From contig CAKKNE010000003.1 of assembly GCA_918797485.1 (NCBI GenBank), forward strand, positions 372,001 through 436,000: a stretch of 64,000 bases of DNA. The letters are read 5' to 3'. Shown here in pieces: positions 18,301 through 28,872 of the stretch. Position numbers and translations under genes: made by a program. Below the pieces are notes generated by a model. It ran no database searches. It was not told the origin of the DNA and worked only from the letters and a program-made list of their open reading frames with translations. Source of the stretch: Pelagomonas calceolata (taxonomy: Eukaryota > Sar > Pelagophyceae > Pelagomonadales > Pelagomonadaceae). How positions within the stretch are numbered: the first letter of the stretch is position 1; every line of letters starts with the position of its first letter.

Positions 18301-21300
18301 CCGACGAAGTGGTGGCCGTCGGTGTCGTCGTAGACCAGATCAAAGGTCTCGTCGTCGTCGGAGTCCTCGGGTCCTAGACCACCGATGAAGTGGTGGTCCG
18401 GCGACGGCGGCGCGCCTTTGTCGTCGCCGTCGTCGTCGTCCATGCGGTGGGACCGCAGGAAGCCGTGGCGGACCTTCCTCCACACAGTCCCATCATCACA
18501 AACGACGTCGTAGCGCTGGTGGCCCTCGGACGCCTTCCACGGCAGCACGACGCCGATCTCGATTTTTCCTAAGATCGCACAGGTCCAGATCATTATCTTC
18601 GTGAAGGGATAGGCCGCGAAGGGCCGGTCGTCCCAGACGTCCGGGCGGCAGTAGGCTAAGTATATGAGGATCAGCAAATTCACCAAAGCGTGCGCGATCC
18701 ACAGATAGATGGACAAGCGGAGGGCCCGCTCCGCCCGTGACGAACTCGTCAGGCGCCGCCGCTCCTCCTCAAGGACCTCCTCGCCCTCGTTCGCCCGGCG
18801 CCGTCTATCACATATGAAGTAGAGGTCGCCGCCCGTGTCCGCCATGCCCCCCGCCAATACGAATTGGGCGGCGAGCGGGAACCCAACTAACCCGGCGTGG
18901 CTCGCCTTGACGCCGGCGGCGACCGCGACGGCCGCGCCGCCGAACGCCGCGGGCGCGACGCTCGCGACGGAGCACTCGCCGCCCGGCACGGCCGCCAGGA
19001 GCGGCTGGTCTTCTTGTATGGGCTCGGCGACGGCTTCCGGTGACGGCGGGAGCGTTGGTACGGGCGACGGCATCTTCGAGGGCCGCGCCGTTGTCGGTAG
19101 GGGACTCAACGAAGGTGATGGTGAAGGTACATGCGAAGGATGGTGACTTGGCGCGGGCGACGCCGTCGGCGCCGGACTTATGGAAGGTTGCGGACTAGGA
19201 TAAGGCGAGACGCTCGGCGCGGCCGTCGTCGGCGCGGCCGTCGTCGGCACGTGCGTCGGGTCCCGCCAGCACCCGTTCAGCGTCTGTGTGACTTCATCAG
19301 AAGGCTCCGAGGCGCCCGCGTTGTTCTCGGCCACGACCGTCAGCGTCACCGTCGAAAAGCAGGCCACGTTCTCCTCGAGCGCGAAACTGAGCGTTTCCGC
19401 GGTGCGCCGCCGCCAGCCCTTCTTCGCGTCCCACTCTCGTTTTGATCCGTCTTTGTTAAAACCGTCCGTCTCGCCGTGCGTCCGGTTCCGGTTGTGGCGC
19501 TCGCGGTTGCTCGACCGCGCGAGCCGTCTCCTCCTCAACCGCCGGTCGCCCGAGTCCACGGCGACCGCCAACACATCGCCGTCGTACAATAAGTAGGTCG
19601 CCGCCTCGCCCCCATAACCCTCGTCGGTCCAGGCCGTCTCAGAGGTATCTGGGTCCAGGGTAATATTCACCGGCGGGTCCGGCGGATCTAATGTAGTGGG
19701 CTGGATCGTTGGCAGAGGCGAGATCGACGGGAAGGGTGAAGGTTGTGCTGTGGTCGGTGTGGCCGTCGTCGGCATAAATGAGGGGTTGGACGTGGTCGGG
19801 AAAGGGACGGGCTGGAGCGAGGGCGCGACGGTCTTCGTGGCGACGGCCGTTACCGAGCAGACCTCGGTACCTGGCTTAAAGGTCGCGTTCACGAAGGTGG
19901 CCGTCATTACCGTCTCGAAGACCTCGGCGACCTCTATCACACTTCCCGAGCCGCCCGTGTAGACGGGCAGCTCGACGGCCGGGAGGACCACGGTCACGAC
20001 GTACGACGTGATGATTGTAGTGGTATTCGTAGAAAAGCACTGGTCGTCCAGCAGGCGTCTCCTACTGAGCGTCGGCAGGGGCGTGGGCATCGATGAAGGT
20101 ATGATGGTGGGCTGGGGTGTCGGCGCGGCCGTGGGGACCTCGGACGGCATCGATGAAGACGGTATTGATGAAGGCGCGCTCGTCGGCTCGACCGTCGTCG
20201 GCGGCGCCGTCGTCGGCTCCGCGGTGGCCTCCACCGTCGGCGGCGCCGTCGTCGGCATGGACGACGGCGCCGCCGCCGGCGCGACGGTCGGCATGGCCGT
20301 CACATTCATGTCCGCACAGACCATGTGCCCGATGCGGCTGCGCTCGACGCCTAGCAACTCCGCGAGGTAGTCCTCGGCCACCGCGACGCCGTCCGAGAAC
20401 TCGAGGGGGTCGCAGTCGGACGCGTTGGCGCCCGCGGTGGTCGCCGTGGCGTTCGAGAGCCGCGTAGAGGTACGATTCCGCCGCGCCGACCACGAGACGT
20501 CGATGGCGACCGTCGCGATCGTCGGCGCCAGTGAGGCCTCGCGCGTCGGCGGCGACGTCGGTGTCGGCGACGGCAGGAACGACGGCGCGGGCGACGGCGG
20601 GGTCGTCGGCATGGATGTCGGTGTCGGCGACGGCAGGAACGACGGCGCGGGCGACGGCGGGGTCGTCGGCATGGATGACGGCACCGAGGAGGGCACGCCC
20701 GTCGGATACCAGGTATATAGGACGGCGAGCGGCCGCGTCGCGACCACACAGGTCCCGTCGGTGCAAGCCACGTGCACGCCGTAGACGCCGATGTTCGTGC
20801 CGTAGGGCAAGTCAAAGGAGAAGGCGCCGTCGTTCGGCGTCGTCAGCGGGCCGACGATGGTCGCGTCGTCTCGAAAACACGTCACGTCGACGTCGAGGCA
20901 GCTGGTCGCGGGGCCGGTGTAGGTCCACGTGACGGGGCACGGCAAGTCGGCGACGCAATCAAGGTCTGCGGGCTGGGTCAGGAAGCAGCCCGTCGGGGCC
21001 GGCGAGGGCAGTGGCGACGGCGGCGTCGTCGGGACGAACGTGGGCTCGGTTGTTGGTGTGCCGCTCGGCCGTGACGACGGCGGCGTCGTCGGGACGAATG
21101 TGGGCGCGGTTGTTGGTGTGCCGCTCGGCCGCGACGACGGCGGCGTCGTCGGGACGAATGTGGGCGCGTTTGTTGGCGTGCCGCTCGGCCGCGACGACGG
21201 CGGCGTCGTCGGGACGAATGTGGGTGCGGCCGTCGGCGCGCGCGTCGGCGTCGGCGTCGGCACGGACGTCGGGGTGGCCGTCGGGGCGGACGTCGGCATG

Positions 21301-24238
21301 GATGACGGCACCGGGGAGGGCGCGATCGTCGGCGCAAAGCTATAGGCGACGGCGAGCCGCCGCGTCGCGTCGACGCACGTCCCGTCGGTGCAAGCCACGC
21401 GCACGCCGTAGATCCCGCCTTGAATGCCGTAGGGCAAATTGAAGGAGAAGGAGCCGTCGTTTGGCGTCGTCAGCGGGCCGACGATGGTCGCGTTGTCTCG
21501 CGTCGCGATCACGTCGACGTCGAGGCAGTCGGTCGCGGGGCCGGTGTAGGTCCACGTGACGGCGCACGGCGAGTCGGCGAGGCACATCTTCTTGAACGCG
21601 GGCTGGGTCAGGAAGCAGCCCGTCGGGGCCGGCGAGGGCAGCGGCGACGGCGCCGTCGTCGGGACGATTGTGGGCTCGGATGTCGGTATTGTGGACGGGA
21701 CGGACGTCGGCGCAGCCGTTGGCACCGCCGTCGGCTCGGCCGTCGGTATTGTGGATGGGACGGACGTCGGCGCAGCCGTCGGCACCGCCGTCGGCGCGGC
21801 CACGGGCACGCCCGTTGGCTCGGGCGACGGCTGCGTCGTGGGCTCGCCCGTCGGCGTGCCCGTGGGCACGCTCGTGGGCTCAGCCGTCGGCACCGCCGTG
21901 GGCTCGGGCGACGGCACCGCCGTGGGCACGCTCGTGGGCTCGGGCGACGGCGGCGTCGTGGGCGCGGCCGTCGGTATCATGGATGGAACGGCCGTCGGCT
22001 CGCTTGTCGGCACCGCCGTCGGCCCGGCGAAGGGCACGCTCGTGGGCACGCTCGTGGGCTCGGGCGACGGCGGCGTCGTGGGCGCGCCCGTCGGCGTGCC
22101 CGTGGGCACGCTCGTGGGCTCAGCCGTCGGCGGCGTCGTGGGCTCGGGCGACGGCGGCGTCGTGGGCGCGCTCGTGGGCTCAGCCGTCGGCACCGCCGTC
22201 GGCGAAGCCGTCGGCATTGTGGACGGGACGGCCGTCGGCTCGCCCGTCGGCACCGCCGTCGGCGCGGCCGACGGTCGTGTGGACGGGACGGCCGTCGTCG
22301 GCACGGGCGACGGGTAGAAGGTCGAGGAGACGGTGATGTTCGCCGGACAGTTGAGGCCGTCGTTGTTCGCGCTGCTGTCGGAGTTCGACCGCCAGACGAG
22401 GGTCGCGTTCCTCTCCTTGCATATCGTGTGCGTACTGCTATCCGTGCCCGTGTTGAAACAGGAAGAAGGTACTTGGAGCGGGAGCATGAGCTCGAAGAGG
22501 CCCCAGCCGTCATTACTGGCGAAGAAGACGCGCCACTTGCCCGAGATGGGGTAGCTGAAGGCACTTCCAAACAGGCTCTTGCCCGTGATCGGCGTCGTTT
22601 CCTGCCAGTTCAGGTTCGCCCGGAGGACGGCGTATCTGTCCGGTAATCTGGTGGATGCGTCGATCCTAATCACAACAAGCTTCGTGGCGCCCGTCTCCAA
22701 TCCTACGAGATAGGTCGCATCATCAACACCGTCGTCAAAGACCTCGCGGCCCCCTTCTACCACTCCCGTGATATCGACCAAACCAGCGTACCACAGGTCC
22801 GCGGAGAAGGCGACGGCCGTGGACGTGGAGAAGACTGGAGATTTGGTATCAACGTCTTTCACCAGAAAGACCTTGGTCTGGCCCCCAGGGTCCTGGCCCA
22901 ACGATTTGGTATAGTAGTAGTCCGACCCGACCACGACTCCAGCGTTCGGCGCCCTGTGATCTAAAGTACCGTCGAAGCAGGCCATGCCCTCCCCGTCGAA
23001 GAAGCAGAGCTCCGTCGAGAACGCGCCAAGCAAGTAATTCTGTTTGACGCCGCCGATCCTGGCGTTCACTAGACCCACGGCGTTCGTGTGCGCGGAAGCG
23101 TGCATCCAGTCGAGCTCGTAGATGAGGGTGTAGGTGCCGGTCGCGAAATCGAGTTCGACCACTCGATAGGTCCCATCGACGCGCATGACCTGGATCGGGT
23201 TGTTGTACCGCGAACAGTTAAAAGGCTCGCGCGCGAAGGCCAGCGTCGGCACGGGCCTGCGTTTGGAGATATTCTATCCCAGCAGCACGCCATCGACGCG
23301 ACGCGACACATTTTGAAGCATTTCCGCACAGATCTTTGCGTCGGGAGCGTGGTCGGCGTGAACGTCGGGACGCCCGTCGGCAGGGCCGAGGGTTTGCTGC
23401 TCGGCACTCCGGTCGGCACGGGCGTCGGGCCCGGCGTCGTCGGCAGCGCCGTGAAGCTCGGGTGCGGCGACGGGGCCGTCGTCGGCACGGTCGTGGGCAC
23501 CGACGTGGGTATGTTCGTGGGGACGGGCGTCGGCTGGTCCGTAGGTGCCTCGGACGGGGCCGCCGTCGACGGGACCGGCGTGGGCACGGCCGTCGGCGCG
23601 GGCCTCGGCGCCCGGCTACCGGTGGGTTTCATCGTCGGCCCGGCCGTCGGCAGCCCCGTCGGCACGCCCGTGGGCACGGGCGTTGGGTGCCGCGAGGGCC
23701 CCGGCGAGGGGTAGCCGGACGGCGGGTCCGTGGGAGGCGACGTCGGCACGCGCGACGGTACTGAGGTGGGAACCTGGCTGGGGTTCTTCGTGAACAGCGT
23801 AGGCACGGGCGTCGGCACGCCCGTCGGCTCCGCACTAAAAGATGGGTGCGGCGTCGGCGATCCGGATGGTACCGCGGTCGGTTCTGTGGTTGGGACTTGC
23901 GTCGGCGCGGACGACGGTGGCGTCGTCGGCGTTGACGTCGGCGTCGCCGTCGGCACGGGAATCGGCACCTTGCTCGGGGGCGATGTCGGCACGATCGAGG
24001 GCTGTATCGTCGGCGGGTCCGACAGCGCGTCTACGAGAGGCGCGCACCAGAGCAGCGCCAGCGCGGTCCGCCAGCGCGGCCGCGGCCGTCGCGCGCTGCC
24101 GGGCCGCCGTCGCACGACGGGCGCCGCCGCGGCCGTCCGCCGGCGCGCGCGAGGCCGGACGTCAGGCGCGTCGTCGCGCGCCGGACGAGCCGGCGGCCCG
24201 TTTGGGGGCAGCCCCTGCTGTGCTGCCTCCGTCGTCAT
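15399..24238 (-). CDS. Giant Pro-Thr repeat membrane protein with propeller-like and Ig-like modules
   Basis: Two exons, 24238-23340 and 23256-15399, give about 2,918 residues. The 83-bp intron is GC-AG and joins ..TTLPT|PVPTLAF in the repeat register. Order: basic N-terminus; signal-anchor (WRTALALLWCAPLVDALS); PTxxPT repeats; a globular region from about 305 to 620 starting FAREPFNCSRYNNPIQ, like large propeller-type (DUF6923-like) domains; more PT repeats with two Kre9/Knh1-like Ig folds (GCFLTQPA...VTWTYTGPAT; about 844 and 1057); a fibronectin-like stretch; membrane helices near 1749, 1822, 1855, 2251 and 2285; and long charged disordered regions to the C-terminus. It looks like a heavily O-glycosylated surface protein with a cytoplasmic tail. 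Many DNA-level tandem repeats lie inside. Confidence 0.78.
20540..22310 (-). repeat. Coding tandem repeats, Pro-Thr units
   Basis: Repeats inside the giant protein. Examples: a 60-bp unit near-identical four times at about 21010-21235 (encoding FVPTTPPSSRPSGTPT), a 60-bp exact pair at about 20560-20680, and a longer array at 21660-22290 built from 12- to 24-bp units (PTAVPT, PTGEPT). Near-identity of adjacent units suggests recent expansion or homogenisation and makes the region prone to assembly error. Confidence 0.85.
23257..23339 (-). mobile_element. Introner-like GC-AG intron in the giant repeat protein
   Basis: An 83-bp intron starting GCAAAGATCTGTGCGGAAA and ending CCAAACGCAG in gene sense. 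It contains the core GCGTCGATGGCGTG in sense orientation. The GTGCGGAAA near the 5' end and the core match the intron at 58512-58571 in order, which points to a common insertion family. Confidence 0.6.
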
Positions 24239-24479
24239 CTAGCGGCGAATCCGCGGGGCGTGCGCATCACTGCGGTACCGCGCGGGCCGGCCGCGGGCTG
24301 CGGGCAGCGTGTACGCGCCGCGATTCATTTTTTGATCGACTTGTACAACTTGTCGTTGTGTCAAATCTGCAGTTTGCGCTGTGCGAAATTTTGAGTTGAG
24401 ACCCGTATCACGGCCTGTTGGGGTGTTCGCACTTCGCTTTGGACAGGTTTGGACGGGTGGAGAGGGCTAGCTCCTACTT

Positions 24480-24505
24480 GCTAGTGTCTTTACTTGCACG
24501 CTAGC
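24480..24505 (-). promoter_or_regulatory. Oriented upstream element, copy 4
   Basis: Minus strand: GCTAGCGTGCA then AGTAAAGACACTAGC, 242 bp before the giant protein's ATG at 24238. An extra GCTAGC lies beside it at 24466. The divergent AIP1 gene has no copy facing it. Confidence 0.62.
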
Positions 24506-24693
24506 TCGATCATTTTTTCGCGCATTTTGCCGGTGGGTTCGAGCTGCTTGGAGCTAGCTGATCCACAGCGCAGCTGCAGAAGTTCTCTATTTCGAAAACA
24601 TACCAGCGCGAGCAGCGACTATCCGCGCTCCGAGCCCTGCTAGCTACAGATAGCCAGGCCTCTGCCCGGCCACCACTCGCGCGGCGACCGCGA

Positions 24694-24706
24694 GACGCCA
24701 TCGATG
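24694..24706 (+). promoter_or_regulatory. GACGC-CATC-GATG core containing the AIP1 start codon
   Basis: The sequence GACGCCATCGATG includes the AIP1 ATG as its last three bases. The same core lies near other starts (13791, 55060) and inside introns. It may affect initiation context or be the remnant of an inserted element. Confidence 0.4.
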
Positions 24707-26509
24707 TGCGACTTCCTCGCGAGCGACGGCCTCCAGGCGCGATTAGTACCGGGCCCGTCGCTAGAACGAGGCCACGCCCTCGCAATCAAGGCGCATCCCA
24801 AGGAGCCCAAATTAATCTACTGCTTCGGCAAGTATGTAGTAGTAAGAAGTCTGAACGATGCAGGAGACAACTTTGTGTATCGCGGCCACAAGCATACTGT
24901 AGGAGCCGCAGCCTTCGCGCCGAATGGGTTTTGGGTCGCGTCGGGCGACGCAAATGGTTTCTTACGGGTCTGGGCCTGGGACAACCCGGAGCACATTCTG
25001 AAGGTCGAAGTCCAGGTCTTCGCGGGCGCCATCAAAGACATACAGTGGGACGGCGAGTCGAAGAGGATCGTGGTCGTCGGCGCCGGCTCGAATATAAAAA
25101 CGAAGTGCGTCATGTGGGACACGGGCAATGCGGTGGGAGAGATGGTCGGCCACCAGAAGACCGTGTTGTCGGTCGCTTACAGACAACAGAGACCCTTCAG
25201 AATTTTTACTGGAGGCGAGGATTTCAAATGCGTTTTTTACAAGGGCCCGCCCTTCAAGCTCGACCACTCCTGCACGGAGCACACGAATTATGTCAATCAG
25301 GTCTGCTACTCGAGGGATGGGTCGCATATCGCGTCCGTTGGGTCTGATAAAAAGGTGGTGCTGTACGAGGGCAAAGAAGGGACGGTCGAGGAGACGTTGC
25401 CCGTGAAGCACCAGGGGAGCGTTTATTGTGTTGCGTTTTCCGAGGATGGCACGAAGTTAATAACTGGTGGTGCGGACAAGGCCCTGAAAGTCTGGAAGGT
25501 CGGCCGCGGCGCGGACGCGCTCGAAAGTTCGACAGAGATGGGTAAAGATGTGGCCGACATGCAGTTGGGGGTCTTCTGGGGCCACGGTCAAGCTTTATCG
25601 GTGTCGCTGTCAGGTGATGTGAACTACCTTGATGTATCATCGAGCGGCATCTCGACGTCGAAGACAGTCCAGGCTCCTTCCTCTCCAGTATCTTGTGTGA
25701 CCGTGGCCCACTCTGAAATCGTGATAGGGTGCAACGACGGCACGGTCTTCACTGCGTCTGGCGCAGAATGGACCAAAATACAGGGGACCGCGCCGCGCTC
25801 GATCAATCGAGCGGCGCACGGCGGGAAAGTGACATCAGTGTGTGCCACTTCGGATGGATTCGCGACGTGCGGCTTTGATGATAAGGTGCGGTTTGTCGTG
25901 AAGGGTGCCTATACTTCCACCGTTGTTGATGTGGAGGGCCAGCCGCTTGGACTTGGTCAAGTCGGCACAAATGTCGCGGTCGCGACGACGAAAGGTATTG
26001 GTATCATCAGCAACGGCGCGGTGGCCAAATTTGAAAGTACAAACTGGGACCCTACAACTCTAGCGACGCATGACTCGTTGATTGCCGTCGGTAGCAAAGA
26101 CGGGATCGTGCGCGTCTTCGACGCTTCGTTGAAAGAAGTGTTTTCATCAGTGGCCCACCGGTCGCAGATTACGGCGTTATCCTGGTCTTTAGATGGCTCC
26201 AAACTAGCCGCCGGCGACGCTGAAAGAGAAATCAAGGTCTACGATGCTTCCAACAAGTATACGACAGTACTGGCCAACAAGTGGCGCCACCACAACGCCC
26301 GCGTGACCGCTCTCGCGTGGGGCCCCTCCGACAGGCTCGCGTCCACCTCAAACGACGAGACCATTTATGTGTGGGACTTTGGGAAGCCCGCGACAGCCGT
26401 CAAGGAGTACAAGTTCGCCCACAAGGACGGCGGGCTCGGGCTGGCGTGGAAGGGTGCTGAATTGGTGTCGGCGGGCATGGACGGCGTGGTCTGCGTCTGG
26501 GACGCTTGA
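24704..26509 (+). CDS. AIP1: WD40 actin-interacting protein 1 (AIP1/WDR1)
   Basis: A 601-residue protein that fits the two seven-bladed WD40 propellers of AIP1/WDR1, which works with cofilin/ADF to disassemble actin filaments. Diagnostic stretches: LERGHALAIKAHPKEPKLIYCFGKYVV at the N-terminus, then FAPNGFWVASGDANGFLRVWAW, VFAGAIKDIQWDGESKRIVVVG, FTGGEDFKCVFYKGPPFKL and ASVGSDKKVVLYEGKEG. They follow the WDR1 order closely. The C-terminal propeller ends with GLAWKGAELVSAGMDGVVCVWDA. Length matches the family. The ATG lies inside a GACGCCATCGATG motif (24694-24706). No intron is seen. Confidence 0.95.
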   Translation: MCDFLASDGLQARLVPGPSLERGHALAIKAHPKEPKLIYCFGKYVVVRSLNDAGDNFVYRGHKHTVGAAAFAPNGFWVASGDANGFLRVWAWDNPEHILKVEVQVFAGAIKDIQWDGESKRIVVVGAGSNIKTKCVMWDTGNAVGEMVGHQKTVLSVAYRQQRPFRIFTGGEDFKCVFYKGPPFKLDHSCTEHTNYVNQVCYSRDGSHIASVGSDKKVVLYEGKEGTVEETLPVKHQGSVYCVAFSEDGTKLITGGADKALKVWKVGRGADALESSTEMGKDVADMQLGVFWGHGQALSVSLSGDVNYLDVSSSGISTSKTVQAPSSPVSCVTVAHSEIVIGCNDGTVFTASGAEWTKIQGTAPRSINRAAHGGKVTSVCATSDGFATCGFDDKVRFVVKGAYTSTVVDVEGQPLGLGQVGTNVAVATTKGIGIISNGAVAKFESTNWDPTTLATHDSLIAVGSKDGIVRVFDASLKEVFSSVAHRSQITALSWSLDGSKLAAGDAEREIKVYDASNKYTTVLANKWRHHNARVTALAWGPSDRLASTSNDETIYVWDFGKPATAVKEYKFAHKDGGLGLAWKGAELVSAGMDGVVCVWDA

Positions 26510-26561
26510 GGGTAACGATGTGTCTTATGACTTGCTTGGGGAGGGAGAGGGCCTTTGTGCC

Positions 26562-27599
26562 CTAGGAGCGCCTCGGCGGCGTCGGCGAGAAGCGGCAGCT
26601 CACGCGGCGGCGGACCTTGCGCGCGGTCTTGACGAGGGCCGTGCACGCCTCCGCGGGCTCGAAGTAGGCCTTGAGGAAGAAGTCGAAGAGCGCCGCCGCG
26701 CCCTCGAAGTGCACGAGGAAGAGCGTGACGGCGAACTGAACCTGCGTGGAAATTCGTCAGTGGTTCGTCTCCGCCGCGACGCGCGCGCGCCAGTCCGCCG
26801 TCGAGTTCTGTCCATGGAATTTGATTTCTACTCGGAGCTCTACATTGAACGGCACCCACCAGCAGACCGGGACCAACTGGTGGAGCGACGCTAACACGAA
26901 GTAGAGGAGCAGGTTCTTCCGGTCCGCGGCCGCCTTGTCATCCGAACAGGCGTTCGCGGCCAACAGGATGGGGTAGAGCGTACCCACGCATAGGAGCGCG
27001 GCCGAGCGCCACGAGGCGACGAAGCAGGGCATCGCGACGACCGCCGCGGCCACGTGCGCGCGCTTGACGCCCGTCGCCACGTAGAGGTTGTCCAGCGCGT
27101 CGTCGATGCGCTCCCTGGCAATTTGGATCGGCGACGGGGGGCGATCAGACGGAGGGCAGACTCCACCGGCCTCGGGGACGAAGCGCGCCTTCGGCGTCTC
27201 GGTGCAGGTCGAGTCGCTGCTGAAGCCGACGCGTCGCAGCGGGAAGCCGTCCGCGTCCGACCGCGCGAGGAAGCTTGAACCGGCGGCGTCGGCGCGCACC
27301 GTCGGCGGCGACTCCAGGTCGGATGGCGCTGGCGGCACCGGCGTGTCGGAGAATGAGGACTCCGGCGAGGTGCTGAGATACTCCACCGAGCTCGCGGGCG
27401 ACGACGCGGGCATCGGCGTCTCGGCGTAGGTGGTCTCGGAGAAGGTCGTCGACGGCGTCTCGATCTCGTTCACGGTCGTCGCCGCGGCGAACTTGGACGG
27501 CACCACGCAGTCGTCGCTGCTGAAGGCGCTATCGTTGCGCGCGGCGAGGGCGCGGCGGCGGCGGCGGGCCGCGTGCGAGGTCGGCGCGACGGCGTCCAT
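26562..27599 (-). CDS. TB2/DP1/HVA22-like (reticulon-type) membrane protein
   Basis: Two exons, 27599-26844 and 26741-26562, with a 102-bp GT-AG intron; the protein is about 311 residues. The first 150 residues are Ser/Thr/Pro-rich and look disordered. The last 150 have a hairpin pattern of hydrophobic segments: AAVVAMPCFVASWRSAALLCVGTLYPILLAANA, KNLLLYFVLASLHQLVPVCWWVPFN|VQFAVTLFLV, then FEGAAALFDFFLKAYFEPAEA. The YP...D(D)K...LYF...L spacing resembles REEP/HVA22 proteins that shape ER tubules. The splice junction falls inside the fourth hydrophobic segment and keeps it continuous. The family call is moderate because similarity is mainly hydrophobic pattern. It ends 53 bp from AIP1 (convergent). 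Confidence 0.6.
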
Positions 27600-28400
27600 G
27601 CTATTCTTCCGGCGCGCTCGTTGCGCTTTCTTGCGGTGGCGGGCTGACGAACCCGTGGTTTCCCGCGCCGCGTGGGGCGACGGTACGTAAAAAGTACTGC
27701 AAACTGTTTTGGCTCTTGCTCCGCCCTGGGCGCGAGTCTCGTGGCGGCGCGGCGGCCGGGTGGCACTTATGTATCAGCGCGTACTACAGAGTGACGCGCC
27801 GTCTCAACGCGTCGTTTTTTGGCGTGATTAGAGTCGATTATTTCGACAGCTTTTGGGCAACGACGGCGCTTTGGCGGATTACCACGCGTCGTCGCGAGGA
27901 AGGGAGCTCTCTAGAGCCGTACACCGGACCATCGGGCGGAATGTTGGGTGCTCGGCGAACCAACGGGGCCCGCGGCCCGCGGGGCCATTCGGAGGACCCC
28001 GCGCAAAATCTTCAAAGCAGGTCTCTCCGGAGGCTCTCGGACGCTTAAGGCTGCGGCCTGATGGCTTCGCGGAGCAGCGGCCAAAAGGATTGCTTGCGGC
28101 AAGCGTCGTGGTCACAGCCAGCGTACGCGCCAGAGCCGTGCCGAGAAGGACTCACGATTGTCTCGCATCTACATTCATCCTAAATCGTGTCGCAAGCCGC
28201 GAATTTGTGCCCCGCGCGAGCTCTGGCGGTGTTTTTTGCAGACACATCTGCCTTGCGTAGCCGGCGCGCGGCCTAGGCGACATCGCGGCATCGCATGCGT
28301 CGCGCGGAGGCCGAGGGTATTTACGGCTCTACGCTGGGAGAGTGGACCGCGAGGTTGCTCGAGCGCGGCCCTGAACGAGTCGATCGACGCGCAGGTAAAG
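27600..28400. other. Intergenic region without a supported gene
   Basis: About 800 bp. Short ORFs occur on the plus strand, but none has a recognisable domain, signal peptide or consistent composition. The stretch ends with GATCGACGCGCAG at about 28381-28393, just before the ATG at 28401; this resembles the 3' end of the introner-type introns and could be a 5'-UTR acceptor. Confidence 0.35.
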
Positions 28401-28784
28401 ATGAAGCTCGTCCTCGCTCTCGCCGTCGGCGCGTCCGCCTTCGGGGGCTTCGGCAAGAAGTCCGCCGCGCCGGCGCCGTCGCGCGGCGGTGGGAACCAGG
28501 TGGCGCAGGGCGGCCAGACGCCGACGAACATCCAGGTGGTCCCGCGGCGACGCGTGTTTTTGCCGACGTGTCAACGCGACGATCCTGACGACGAATTCGG
28601 CCACCCGCGTACGCGCGGCACTATTTTGGGGCGGCCCCTGCACGCAGGCTCAGCTCAAGCAAGGCGCTGGCGCGTGTTGACGCGGCCGGATGCGAAAGCT
28701 GTCGCCCACGTGGTCTCACGCGCTGCCGAGACGCGCAGTTTTGGCAAAAAGACGACGCGTGCTACACCAGGCGCGCGCTGGTGA
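28401..28784 (+). CDS. Small ORF with plastid/secretory leader, probably an incomplete gene model
   Basis: 127 residues starting MKLVLALAVGASAFGGFGKK. A signal peptide followed by ASAF is the bipartite plastid-targeting pattern of algae with secondary plastids (the ASAFAP motif). The leader is convincing; the remainder (Arg-rich, no domain) is not. A possible donor (CCAG|GTGGTCCC) near 28538 suggests that the ORF reads into an intron and that the true downstream exons are elsewhere or decayed. It may be the first exon of a light-harvesting or other plastid protein, but I could not identify a following exon. Confidence 0.35.
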   Translation: MKLVLALAVGASAFGGFGKKSAAPAPSRGGGNQVAQGGQTPTNIQVVPRRRVFLPTCQRDDPDDEFGHPRTRGTILGRPLHAGSAQARRWRVLTRPDAKAVAHVVSRAAETRSFGKKTTRATPGARW

Positions 28785-28872
28785 CGAGATGGCCACGATT
28801 TTGTGGCTAACTGGCGCGTATGCAGCGAGTCGAGCTCGGAATTAAGACAGCTACAAGTTACAAACTACATAG

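Noticed and set aside
21420-22646. 408-residue plus-strand ORF made of RRHRRG repeats
   Set aside because: Antisense reading of the PT repeat DNA; low-complexity composition follows from the opposite strand.
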